DNA of 64,000 nt from Myxococcus stipitatus (lineage in GTDB: Bacteria > Myxococcota > Myxococcia > Myxococcales > Myxococcaceae). The position numbers and the translations under genes were made by a program. The stretch spans positions 6,446,001-6,510,000 of the forward strand of contig NZ_CP147913.1 in assembly GCF_037414475.1 (NCBI RefSeq), written 5' to 3'. Positions 31,358-39,847 of the stretch are shown here, in pieces (the first letter of the stretch is position 1; each line of letters opens with the position of its first letter). Below the pieces are notes generated by a model that saw nothing but the letters and a program-made list of their open reading frames with translations, ran no database searches and was not told where the DNA came from.

Positions 31358-33766
31358 CTACTTCTTGCGTGCGCGCTCGACCTTCAGCGTGCGCTCACCG
31401 TGCTGCTTGCCGTGGGTGGCCTCGAAGGCGGAGGCGTCCTCGTCCGCGACGAACACGTACGCGTACGTGGGACGCAAATCCATCCGCACCACCTTGCCGG
31501 CCGGAGCACCCGCGGCCTCGAGCGCGCTGGTGACACCCGCCTCGTCCAGCCCGTCCTGCTTGCCCAGGCCGACCCACAGGCGCACCTGGCCCGGCACGTC
31601 CGGCAGGGCCTCGTGACGCGGACGGCGCTCCTCGCGCGCGCCGCGGGGACGGTGCCGCTCAATCTTCAGCACCTTCTCGCCCACCTGCTTGCCGTTGAGC
31701 GCCTCGAAGGCGGGCGCATCGGCCTCGGCGACGTAGGCATAGCCGTACGTGGGCCGCAGCAGGGCCTTGAGCACCTTGCCCTCGGGCGCCCCCGCGGTCT
31801 CCAGCGTGGCGGGCAGCTTCGCCTCGTCCATGCCGTCATCGGAGCCCAGGTTCGTCCACAGCTTCACCTCGCCCGGCCCCGCGTCGGGGGACGGAGGCGG
31901 GCGCGTGCCCGGCTCGCGCTCGCTGCGCGGCTTGCTCTTCTCCACGCGCAACGTCTTGGAGCCGTGCTGCTTGCCATTGAGCGTCTCGAACGCGGCGGCG
32001 TCCTCCTCCGCGACGAACACATACGCGAACGTGGGACGCAGCTCCGCGCGCACCATCTTCCCCAGCGGCGCGCCCGCATCCTCCAGCGCCGTGGCGATGC
32101 TGCCCGGCCCCAGGCCATCCGCCGTCCCCAGGTTCACCCACAGCTTCGCCTCGCCCGGACCCGCCTCCAGCGCGGCGGCGCCACGGCTGGAGTCCCGCTC
32201 GCGGCGGGGCTCATCGCGGCGCGGGCGGCGCTCGCGGTCCGGGTGCTCCGGACGCGCCATCGGCTTCTCACCGCGCTCCCGGCGCTCGCCCCGCTCCCGG
32301 CGGTCCTCCCCACGCTCACGCTCGCGGCGGCGGCCCTCGGGCTTGCGCTCCGGGGTCGGCTCGCGACCCTCGGCCTCCTGCGCCGCCTTCGCCTTCTCCA
32401 TCCGCAGGTGGCTGAAGAAGTACTTCAGCAGGAAGGCGACCAGGTCATCCGCGTTGGGCCGCGTCTTGAGCTGCGCGGCCAGGGGCAGGAAGCCCTCGAA
32501 CACGGAGCCGCTGGCGGCCTCCTGGATTTCGCGCACGTGGCGCTCGGTCCACAGGCGCATGGCCTCTTCGGGGGCCGGCATCTCCTGCTTGTCGAACTTG
32601 ATGCCGTACTTCTTCTCCAGCGCCGTGTACGTCGCCAGCTCGCGCCCGGAGAAGAGGTTGATGGCCGTGCCCTTGTTGCCGATGCGGCCCGTGCGGCCCA
32701 CGCGGTGCAGGTACACCGCCGGGTCCTCCGGCAACGAGTAGTTGATGACGTACTCCAGCCCGGAGATGTCGATGCCGCGCGCCGCGATATCCGTGGCCAC
32801 CATGAAGGCCACCTCGCCGCGCTTCACCTTCGCCATCACCCGCTCGCGCTCCTTCTGCGGCAGGTCTCCGTTGAGCAGCTCCGCGTCGAAGCCGTTGCGG
32901 TTGAGCACCGCCGTCACCAGCGCCGTGTCATCCCGCGTGTTGCAGAAGATGATGGCGTTGGGCGGCTCCTCCTTCTCCAGCACGTAGATGAGGTTGCGCG
33001 GCTTGGGGAAGGCGTCCGACACGTCGTAGCGGACGTGGTGGATGTGCTCCACCGTGAACACGTCGCCGGAGAGCAGCAGCGTCTCCGCGTTCGTCGTGTA
33101 CCGCGCGATGAGGTTCTGGATGTCCGTGGGGACGGTCGCGCTGAACAGCAGCACCTGGCGCGTCTTGGGAAGGCGGTCGAGGATGCGGGTGACCTCCTCG
33201 TAGAAGCCCTGGTTGAGCATCTCGTCGGCTTCGTCCAGCACCGCGTGGTCGCACCCGTCCAGCTTCAGGTTGCCGCGGTTGATGTGGTCGAACACCCGGC
33301 CCGGCGTGCCCACGATGATGGGCGTGCCTTCCTCGAGCGCGTCCTCCTGCTGCTTCATGGAGGCGCCGCCGTAGATGGCCGCCACCTTCACGCCCTTGTA
33401 CTTCGCCAGCTTGGTCAGCTCGTCCGCCACCTGGAGCGCCAGCTCCCGCGTGGGGCAGAGGATGAGCGCGCGCACCCGCTTGTCGTCGGGGGAAATCTTC
33501 TCCAGCAGCGGCAGGCCGAACGCGGCCGTCTTGCCAGTGCCCGTCTTGCTGCGGACAATGAGGTCCTTGCCCTCCATGGCCGGCCGGAACGCGCGTGCCT
33601 GGACAGGAGTGGGATGGGTGTAGCCGCGCTCCGCCAGCGCACGGCGGAGGGGCTCGGACAGATTCATGTCGTCGAAGCCGATGTCCGCGATGTATTCGGC
33701 GGGACGCGTCGGCGCTTCGTCGGTGGCCGGGCTGCCCGGCGAGGTGGGCTCTTGGATGTCGCTCAT
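31358..33766 (-). CDS. DEAD-box RNA helicase with three tandem DbpA-type RNA-binding domains
   Basis: An 802-residue helicase. The N-terminal core (about 30-440) has Q-motif FDDMNLSEPLRRAL, motif I SKTGTGKT, motif II VLDEADEML, SAT (FSATVPTD) and motif VI HRVGRTGR. An Arg/Glu-rich disordered linker (about 475-535) leads to three repeats of the DbpA RNA-binding fold, starting near residues 540, 633 and 725 (each begins KLWVNLG-like and ends with GKQHG then LRVEK-like). DbpA and CsdA of Escherichia coli carry one such domain. The tripled form suggests high-avidity or multi-site structured-RNA binding, probably in ribosome assembly or cold adaptation. The ATG at 33766 is 68 bases from the divergent sigma-factor start. 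Confidence 0.93.
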   Translation of the reverse strand: MSDIQEPTSPGSPATDEAPTRPAEYIADIGFDDMNLSEPLRRALAERGYTHPTPVQARAFRPAMEGKDLIVRSKTGTGKTAAFGLPLLEKISPDDKRVRALILCPTRELALQVADELTKLAKYKGVKVAAIYGGASMKQQEDALEEGTPIIVGTPGRVFDHINRGNLKLDGCDHAVLDEADEMLNQGFYEEVTRILDRLPKTRQVLLFSATVPTDIQNLIARYTTNAETLLLSGDVFTVEHIHHVRYDVSDAFPKPRNLIYVLEKEEPPNAIIFCNTRDDTALVTAVLNRNGFDAELLNGDLPQKERERVMAKVKRGEVAFMVATDIAARGIDISGLEYVINYSLPEDPAVYLHRVGRTGRIGNKGTAINLFSGRELATYTALEKKYGIKFDKQEMPAPEEAMRLWTERHVREIQEAASGSVFEGFLPLAAQLKTRPNADDLVAFLLKYFFSHLRMEKAKAAQEAEGREPTPERKPEGRRRERERGEDRRERGERRERGEKPMARPEHPDRERRPRRDEPRRERDSSRGAAALEAGPGEAKLWVNLGTADGLGPGSIATALEDAGAPLGKMVRAELRPTFAYVFVAEEDAAAFETLNGKQHGSKTLRVEKSKPRSEREPGTRPPPSPDAGPGEVKLWTNLGSDDGMDEAKLPATLETAGAPEGKVLKALLRPTYGYAYVAEADAPAFEALNGKQVGEKVLKIERHRPRGAREERRPRHEALPDVPGQVRLWVGLGKQDGLDEAGVTSALEAAGAPAGKVVRMDLRPTYAYVFVADEDASAFEATHGKQHGERTLKVERARKK

Positions 33767-33834
33767 CAAGCAGGGGCATAGCTCCTGCATTACCCTCTGG
33801 CAACAATCGCGGCACTTTGGGGTATGGAGAGCCG

Positions 33835-34947
33835 ATGGCGAGTGGAGGGAAAAGAACCAAAGGAACGTCTTCCCGGCCCAAGTCGAAGCGGGCGGCGGGA
33901 AGCGCGCCTCCCCGTGCGGAAGAGGTTGACGTCCAGGCGGAGGACGCGGGTGCCGAGGCGCAGGTGGACCCGGACTCCCTGGAGCCCGACGAGGCGGAGC
34001 TGGTGGAGGTCGAGCCCGAGGAGGCCGCGCCCCGGCTCGCGCCCTCGAAGGCGCTGGCCCGAGCGGGTGAATCCGGGCTCAGCAACCGGGACCCCCTCCA
34101 GGCCTACATGGCGGAGGTGCAGCGCCATCCGCTGCTCTCGCGCGAGGAGGAGCTGGCGCTGTCGCGTCAGTACCGGGACACCCAGGATGTGCGCACCGCG
34201 TACCGGCTGGTGGCCTCCAACCTGAGACTCGTGGTGAAGCTGGCGCACGAGTACCACCGCAACCCGCTGTCCCTGTTGGACCTGGTTCAAGAGGGGAACA
34301 TCGGGCTCATGCAGGCGGTGAAGAAGTATGACCCTGAACGGGGCGTGAAGCTGAGCAGCTACGCGGCCTGGTGGATTCGGGCGTACATCCTTCGCTACAT
34401 CATGGACAACTGGAAGATGGTGAAGCTGGGGACGACAGAGGCCCAGCGGAAGCTCTTCTTCAAGTTGCGCCAGGAGCAGGAGAAGCTCATCGCCCAGGGC
34501 TTCGAGCCCAGCCCCAAGTTGCTCGCGGAGCGGCTCAACGTCACCGAGCAGGACGTGGTGGAGATGGACCAGCGGCTGGGGCACGACGAGGTCTCCATCG
34601 ACGCGCCGCTGGGCTCGGATGACGAGGGCTCGCGAGCCACCCGCGCGGACCGCTACCTGCCGTCGGGCGCCACCCCCGCCGATGAGCGGCTGGGCTCCGA
34701 GCAGCTCAAGGCCCTCTTTCGCGAGAAGCTGGCGGCGTTCTCCCAGTCGCTGGAGGGCAAGGAGCGCTACATCTTCGAGCACCGCCTCACCGCGGACGAG
34801 CCCCTGACGCTCCAGGACATCGGCGACAAGTACGGCGTCAGCCGGGAGCGCGCGCGTCAAATCGAGGCGGCGCTCATCCAGCGCATGCGTGAGTTCATGC
34901 GCGAACACATCCCGGACTTCGACCTGGTGGCGACCCCCAAGGGCTGA
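33835..34947 (+). CDS. RNA polymerase sigma-70-family factor, RpoH (sigma-32)-like
   Basis: A 370-residue sigma factor. An acidic low-complexity N-terminus (about 1-80) precedes region 1.2/2 (DPLQAYMAEVQRHPLLSREEEL, region 2.2-2.4 LVQEGNIGLMQAVKKYDPERGVKLSSYAAWWIRAYI), region 3 (SPKLLAERLNVTEQDVVEMDQRL) and region 4 (LQDIGDKYGVSRERARQIEAAL). The order and spacing fit RpoH rather than RpoD (no large region 1.1). Myxococcus encodes several RpoH-like factors used in heat shock and development, and this may be one of them. It is divergent from the helicase gene, with a 68-base shared promoter region. Confidence 0.9.
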   Translation: MASGGKRTKGTSSRPKSKRAAGSAPPRAEEVDVQAEDAGAEAQVDPDSLEPDEAELVEVEPEEAAPRLAPSKALARAGESGLSNRDPLQAYMAEVQRHPLLSREEELALSRQYRDTQDVRTAYRLVASNLRLVVKLAHEYHRNPLSLLDLVQEGNIGLMQAVKKYDPERGVKLSSYAAWWIRAYILRYIMDNWKMVKLGTTEAQRKLFFKLRQEQEKLIAQGFEPSPKLLAERLNVTEQDVVEMDQRLGHDEVSIDAPLGSDDEGSRATRADRYLPSGATPADERLGSEQLKALFREKLAAFSQSLEGKERYIFEHRLTADEPLTLQDIGDKYGVSRERARQIEAALIQRMREFMREHIPDFDLVATPKG

Positions 34948-35021
34948 TGCCGGAGCCCTGCGCCGAGGGCGAGGGGAGGACTATGCTCGTCCCCTCGCCA
35001 GTGTCTTGCCGGGGGTACTTC

Positions 35022-35591
35022 ATGGGCCGCATTCGCCGTGCCTGGGGCGTGAGTCTTGCCGTCGTCGCGTGGGTGTTGGCCGCGGGCTGCGCCAGTTCAC
35101 TGCGGCAGAACTACATGCGCGACAAGGCCGCCGACCACGTCTACCGCAAGACGCTGCCGGACATGTGGCCCGGCGTGAAGCAGGTGCTCAAGGAGCGCGG
35201 CTACTCCTGGAAGGAGATGCCGGGCCGCTTCGTGCTGGAGACGGAGTGGCTCGACTCCGGAGGCGGCACGCTCGGGCCCGCGTCCGCGTCGCGCTTCCTG
35301 GTGGAGGGCCTCACCCTGGCCCAGGGGGGCACCATCCTCCGGGTGATGCGTGGCAACCGGCTGTCGCAGGCGGTGGGCTCGGGCTACGTGACGCAGGAGC
35401 TCGCCACTGGTAACTCGACGCGCGCGCAGGAGGAGCAGGCCCAGGCCCGCGAGAGCTCCACCAGCAGCGGCGTGCTTCCCACGCAGCAGAGCTATGCGCG
35501 GGATTTGGAGCTGGAGCTGCTCCTGCTTCAGCGCATCGACCCGGAGGCCGCCGCGAAGCTGGAGGTGGACGCGGTCAGCGCCCACCCCTGA
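35022..35591 (+). CDS. Probable lipoprotein
   Basis: A 189-residue exported protein. The signal peptide ends in a lipobox-like LAAGCA, with the lipidated Cys at about residue 26. The mature part has no recognised domain; a central beta-like stretch (TILRVMRGNRL) and a C-terminal acidic helix (RDLELELLLLQRID). I chose the ATG at 35022 because GGGGG lies a few bases upstream and the shorter product has a normal signal peptide. It begins 75 bases after the sigma-factor gene and may be co-transcribed with it. Confidence 0.8.
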   Translation: MGRIRRAWGVSLAVVAWVLAAGCASSLRQNYMRDKAADHVYRKTLPDMWPGVKQVLKERGYSWKEMPGRFVLETEWLDSGGGTLGPASASRFLVEGLTLAQGGTILRVMRGNRLSQAVGSGYVTQELATGNSTRAQEEQAQARESSTSSGVLPTQQSYARDLELELLLLQRIDPEAAAKLEVDAVSAHP

Positions 35592-35612
35592 GTGTCACGA
35601 CGTGCCCTGGTG

Positions 35613-37181
35613 CTACTTCTTCCAGGGGCGCGAGATGACACACGCGTTGATGCCGCCCACGCCCATGGACAGCTTGCCCGCGCAGCCGGCGGGAGTCGCC
35701 ACGGCCTCGTCGAAGACGAAGCGCTCGTGCACGTGGGAGATCTGCTGGTTGAGCTCCGTGCGCTTCAGCGGCGTGGGGAACACCCCGCCGCGCGCATAGC
35801 CCAGGTACTGCGCCGTCAGCTCCCAGCCGCCGCCCGCGGACATGCCGTGGCCGAAGGTGCCCTTGCGCGCGGTGATGAGCACCGACTCGGGCATCACGTC
35901 GCGCAGGTTCTGCACCTCCAGGTAGTCACCCGGCGTGGCCGTGGCGTGCAAATCCCAGCTCCCCACGTCGGCGGGCGTACAGCCCGCGGCGGCCAGCGCC
36001 TCGCGGATGGCCAGGGTGGGGCCTTCCTTGGACGGGGTGATGATGTGGTCGGCGTCCGCGGTGACACCCACGGACACGGGCTCCATGCCCAGCGGCTTGA
36101 AGCCCTTGGACGTGAAGTAGTCGTAGTCGCCCATCACCCACACCACGGAGCCTCCCGCGATGTGCGTGCCGCGCAGCGCGGTGAGCGGCTTGGAGATGGC
36201 GGCGTCCGCGGAGATGACGCGGGCGTTGTAGAAGCCGCCCACCACCAGCGGGTTGGGCGCCGCGTCCGTCATGCCCATCACCACGGCCTTGGCCTCGCCC
36301 AGCTGGATGGCGTTCATCGCCAGCTTCAGGCCGTAGCCGAACGACGAGCACGCGGCCACCGGAGCGAACGTCATGCCGGTGATGCGGCCGAGCATCGAAA
36401 TCTGCGAGGCGGGCGTGTTGTGGATGTTCCACAGCACGTTGGAGGACACCGCGTTCCACGGCGGCTCCGGCGAGCTCCACTTCTTCTGCAGCCGGGCGTT
36501 GCGGGTGCGCTTCTCCTTGATGACGGCCAGCTTGGCGGACTCCACGTCGGCGCCATCCGGCACGCCGATGGCCTCGATGTCGCGCAGCTCCGCCAGGTAC
36601 TCGCGCAGCTCCACGGAGCGGCCCGTCCAGTACGCCCACCACGCGTCCTCGGCCTCGTCGCGGACAGCCTCGTCCACGGACGCGGGCTCCGGCGGCAGGC
36701 CCGCAAGCGTCTCACGCGTCTCCAGCCACTGGCGCAGCGCCGAGTTGCGCTCGGGCGCGGCCCAGAAGCGGTTCCACCGCCGCTGCGCGCGGTACAGGTC
36801 CAGGGAGATGGCCTGGATGGTGGGCAGGTCGCCCAGACCCGTCCCCACGTAGACGTGCGCGCGGGGCCCCAGGGCTTGCAATTCCTGCTCAATCCCGGGG
36901 TTCTGCGCGAGCGATTGGATGAACGCGCCGATGGCGAACTGCGTCGGCTGCCCCATCTTCCGCTCCAGCTGCGAGAAGCGGTTGGCGGGGAAGCGCGCGT
37001 CAATCCACGGCTTGTACTCCGCCAGGTCGAAGTCCGGCGTGCCGACCAGGAAGTTGTCCGGCCCGAAGCCGTTGAAGGGGGACAGCCAGCTTTCGGAGGA
37101 GGCGAGGTTCCTCTCGAACGCTTCAATGTTCCTGGACCGGGGGGCGACGACGCCCCAGCCGAAGATACCAACTCTGCGCAC
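35613..37181 (-). CDS. Beta-ketoacyl-ACP synthase family protein (FabF-like) with an enlarged insert
   Basis: A 522-residue ketosynthase with an intact Cys-His-His site: Cys278 (VAACSSFGYGLK), His412 (DLHATATPGDYLE) and His445 (KGTFGHGMSAGGG). This chemistry condenses malonyl-ACP with an acyl chain. Between about 130 and 245 is a long Arg/Glu/Trp-rich segment (AWWAYWTGRSVELREYL) that typical FabF proteins of about 410 residues do not have. No ACP, ketoreductase or acyltransferase gene is adjacent, so it is not part of a classical cluster. The GTG start at 37181 follows AAGGAA; 20 bases separate it from the upstream membrane-protein gene, so they form one operon. Confidence 0.9.
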   Translation of the reverse strand: MRRVGIFGWGVVAPRSRNIEAFERNLASSESWLSPFNGFGPDNFLVGTPDFDLAEYKPWIDARFPANRFSQLERKMGQPTQFAIGAFIQSLAQNPGIEQELQALGPRAHVYVGTGLGDLPTIQAISLDLYRAQRRWNRFWAAPERNSALRQWLETRETLAGLPPEPASVDEAVRDEAEDAWWAYWTGRSVELREYLAELRDIEAIGVPDGADVESAKLAVIKEKRTRNARLQKKWSSPEPPWNAVSSNVLWNIHNTPASQISMLGRITGMTFAPVAACSSFGYGLKLAMNAIQLGEAKAVVMGMTDAAPNPLVVGGFYNARVISADAAISKPLTALRGTHIAGGSVVWVMGDYDYFTSKGFKPLGMEPVSVGVTADADHIITPSKEGPTLAIREALAAAGCTPADVGSWDLHATATPGDYLEVQNLRDVMPESVLITARKGTFGHGMSAGGGWELTAQYLGYARGGVFPTPLKRTELNQQISHVHERFVFDEAVATPAGCAGKLSMGVGGINACVISRPWKK

Positions 37182-37201
37182 GGTATGACTTTCCTTGGCC
37201 G

Positions 37202-38650
37202 CTAGGGGGCGAGCGGCTCGATCTTCAAATTGTCGAAGTGGACGCGGGTCTGCCAGCCCGAGAAGGCGAAGTACTGATTGCGAGTCCCCTCCAGAGGCGA
37301 GGGGTCCTGGAGGGTGAGGAAGGGCTGTCCGTCCAGCTCCCAGGCGAGGGTTCCACCACGCCGGGTCAGCTTGAAGTGGTGACGCTTGCCCGGCACCACG
37401 GCGGCGCCGTCGCGCGCGACGCGGTCCGGCGTGTGCTCGTTGCGCCGCGCGATGACGGATTGGGTGTTGCGCCAGCCACCGAAGATGAAGACGTAGCCTG
37501 TCGCCGTGTACTGCATGCGCAGGTCTCCGGCATAGAAGGAGCGGCCATCGCCCCACGCCTCGACCTTGATGTCGCCCTGGGGGGCATCCGTCCAGGCGTC
37601 GAACTCAATCACCGCGTCGCGGGGGATGGGGCGCTTGAGCCACACGGGGCGGTTGTGGAGGGCCTCCACCACCAGCGCGCCATCCACCAGCTTCGTCGCC
37701 GCCGCGTTCGTCACGTTCCACGCGTCACCCAGCGTGTCGCGGTTGAAGTCGTCCGCGAAGGGCCCTGGAGGAATCGCGGGCGTCGCGGCCGCGAGCTTCG
37801 CGGGCATCCGGTCCGGCGTGTCCACACGGAGGTTGTCGTAGAAGATTTGCGACTCGAAGCCGGAGAGCCCCAGGCGGTCGTGCCCCGCGCCCTTGAGCGG
37901 GTGCGGGTCGTCCAGCTCCAGGAACAGCTCCCCGTCGATGTACCAACGCAGGAGCGTGCCGCGCCGCTCGATGCGCCAGTGGTAGGTGCGGCCCGCCTGC
38001 ACGGGCGTGCCTCGCGCCTCCACGCGCACGCGGGTGTCGTCCTTGAACACGCTGGCCAGGTCGGCGCTCTGCGCGGTGTCGCCCTGGGACTCCGCCTTGC
38101 GCGCCGCGCGGCGCTTGAGCGCGTCCAACAGCGGCGCGTTCATGTCCAGCCGCGCAATCGCGGACGACGAGTTGTTCCAGCCGCCTTGCACCAGGATGTA
38201 GCCGGAGCTCGGGTCCACGCCGTTGCCGAAGACCTCCACCCGGATGTCGCCCTCGGGGAGCTCCGAGCGCACGTCGAACTCGATGGCCACGTCGTCCGGC
38301 AGCGGCGCCTGGAGCCAGAGCGGGTTGTTCTTCACGCCCGGCGCCAGCAGCTCACCATCCAACACCCGCCAGTAGCCTCCCGTGGTGAAGAAGTCCCGCT
38401 TCACCACGCTGGAGTCCGTGAAATCCTGGGTGTAGGGGACTGTCGTCGTGGCCTCCGCGTCCGCCCGGAACAGGGCCCGGTGGATGAGCGGAAACTGGAT
38501 GAAGAGGATCAACCCGACAAGCACGGCCCAGCCGCGGCGAGACAGCCCCTCGGGCTTGACCCACGCGCTGTCCGCGGTGGGTTCCTGCCGGGGAGCGGCC
38601 TCCGAGGGGGAGTCCTGCTTCTCCTTCTCCTTGCGCCTGGGCTGGCCCAT
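37202..38650 (-). CDS. Membrane-anchored protein with two duplicated concanavalin-like sugar-binding-type domains
   Basis: A 482-residue protein with a charged N-terminus, one transmembrane helix at about residues 38-60 (WAVLVGLILFIQFPLI) and two homologous halves (about 75-275 and about 290-475). Each half reads PxxQDFTDSSVVKRDFFTTGGYWRVLDGEL or DDFNRDTLGDAWNVTNA, then VAIEFDVRSELPEGDIRVEV, with GGWNNSSSAI / GGWRNTQSVI and a final DNLRV/DNLKI strand. These resemble LamG/concanavalin-like beta-sandwich domains that may bind polysaccharide in the periplasm. No enzymatic motif is visible. AAGGA precedes the ATG. Confidence 0.75.
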   Translation of the reverse strand: MGQPRRKEKEKQDSPSEAAPRQEPTADSAWVKPEGLSRRGWAVLVGLILFIQFPLIHRALFRADAEATTTVPYTQDFTDSSVVKRDFFTTGGYWRVLDGELLAPGVKNNPLWLQAPLPDDVAIEFDVRSELPEGDIRVEVFGNGVDPSSGYILVQGGWNNSSSAIARLDMNAPLLDALKRRAARKAESQGDTAQSADLASVFKDDTRVRVEARGTPVQAGRTYHWRIERRGTLLRWYIDGELFLELDDPHPLKGAGHDRLGLSGFESQIFYDNLRVDTPDRMPAKLAAATPAIPPGPFADDFNRDTLGDAWNVTNAAATKLVDGALVVEALHNRPVWLKRPIPRDAVIEFDAWTDAPQGDIKVEAWGDGRSFYAGDLRMQYTATGYVFIFGGWRNTQSVIARRNEHTPDRVARDGAAVVPGKRHHFKLTRRGGTLAWELDGQPFLTLQDPSPLEGTRNQYFAFSGWQTRVHFDNLKIEPLAP

Positions 38651-38743
38651 CAATCCTTCGGGGGTTTTCCGGGGGGAAAGCCGGCGGAATGTACGCGCCA
38701 CGCCGGTGGACGTAAAGCACGGCGGGCTGTCCCCGGAGGTTGG

Positions 38744-39454
38744 CTACTTGACCCCCCAACGTTTCTCGAGCGCCCGCTGTTCCGCCTGGCGCTGCTTCAA
38801 ACGTTCCTTTTCGGCGCGTTGCTTGTCGGCCTCTTCGGGCGAGGGCCGCATGGCAATCTGGTAGACGGCGCCGGCGACGGCGAACAGGCCCGCGGCGATG
38901 ATGACGCCCCAGGGCTTGCTGGCCATGGTGGCCACCAGCCCACCGAACTGATGGAGCGCCGCCAGCGCGCCAATCACCAGCACCCAGCCGCCCACTGCGG
39001 AGGCGACCACGGCGCTGACGATGCGGTGGAGCAGCGCGCCCACCAGCCCGCCGATGATGAAGCCCGGCGCGAAGCCGAGCAGGAAGTCCTGCGGCCCGGC
39101 GATCTGCCCCGCGACCAGGCCCAGCGGGACGCCCAGGCCGATGAAGGTGATGGCGGGGGGAAACAGGAAGCCCAGGACCAGGAGCGCCGCCGCGACGAAC
39201 GAGGGCATCCTCGGGTCCAGGTCCGGCATGCCCAGCTTCGCGGTGACGGCGCCGGTCCACACCAACCCGAGCAGCGCGCCCAGGGGGCCGGCCAGGATGC
39301 GGAACATCCGGGGGCCTCCGCCGACGAGCAGGAGCACCACGCCGAAGACACAGCAGACGATGCCTGCCCACATGGGCAAGAGCCGGTAGATGCCGACCCA
39401 TCCCGACGGGTTGAGCTCCTGATAGGCCTTGAGGGCCTGGAGGAGGCCTTCCAT
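38744..39454 (-). CDS. Multipass membrane protein with charged C-terminal tail
   Basis: A 236-residue protein with about six hydrophobic helices (VCCVFGVVLLLVGGGP and GLVWTG first, then PAITFIGLGVPLGLVAGQI, then FLLGFAPGFIIGGLVGALL, VVASAVGGWVLVIGALAAL and IIAAGLFAVAGAVYQIAM) and a Lys/Arg/Glu-rich tail (about 205-236). The glycine-rich helices resemble DUF4203-like membrane proteins. Function unknown. An AAGGAG site 8 bases before the ATG at 39454 decided the start. It lies upstream of the preceding membrane-bound gene with a 93-base gap. Confidence 0.75.
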   Translation of the reverse strand: MEGLLQALKAYQELNPSGWVGIYRLLPMWAGIVCCVFGVVLLLVGGGPRMFRILAGPLGALLGLVWTGAVTAKLGMPDLDPRMPSFVAAALLVLGFLFPPAITFIGLGVPLGLVAGQIAGPQDFLLGFAPGFIIGGLVGALLHRIVSAVVASAVGGWVLVIGALAALHQFGGLVATMASKPWGVIIAAGLFAVAGAVYQIAMRPSPEEADKQRAEKERLKQRQAEQRALEKRWGVK

Positions 39455-39526
39455 GGCTCCTGCTCCTTGCATTGCGGCGCGCCCCGGCCCGTCCCGGTGG
39501 GCGTGTGAGGGCGCCGACGATGTAGC

Positions 39527-39790
39527 TTAAGCGTAGCGGGTCCCGGCCAATAACAGCAGGGCGGTGAACACAGCGGCGGCGAGCAGGGCGAAGCCGTAGA
39601 GCGACCCGGGGGTGGAGGAGCGCCGCAGGAGCTCCTCGGCCAGGGCCCGGTCCTCGGCGGAGGGAGTGCCCGCCAGCAGACGCTCGGCGTCGCGCCGCGC
39701 CCCGGCCACGTCACCTGCCTCCTTGCGCGCCCAGGCGGCCCGGACCTCGGGCGAACCAGGCGGCTCGGGCGTCTGTCCGCCTTTTGCCAT
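39527..39790 (-). CDS. Small tail-anchored protein with TPR-like charged head
   Basis: An 87-residue protein: residues 1-60 are charged and helical (ARKEAGDVAGARRDAERLL), and residues about 64-84 form one C-terminal hydrophobic helix (YGFALLAAAVFTALLLLAG). This topology suggests a tail-anchored membrane protein. Its promoter region is shared with the divergent DUF4159 gene. Confidence 0.6.
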   Translation of the reverse strand: MAKGGQTPEPPGSPEVRAAWARKEAGDVAGARRDAERLLAGTPSAEDRALAEELLRRSSTPGSLYGFALLAAAVFTALLLLAGTRYA

Positions 39791-39847
39791 GGGCCCGTTC
39801 TATACCGGGGAATGCGAGCACCCGTCGACGGTATATAGAGGCGCTCT
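39791..39847. promoter_or_regulatory. Mirror-symmetric divergent promoter region with paired TATAGA elements
   Basis: TATAGA occurs on the minus strand at 39799-39804 and on the plus strand at 39834-39839; each is exactly 8 bases from its start codon (minus ATG at 39790, plus ATG at 39848). An inverted repeat TATACCG-N21-CGGTATA (39801-39835) covers both. If these are -10 elements the two messages are nearly leaderless. I see no convincing -35 at 17-base spacing. Confidence 0.45.
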
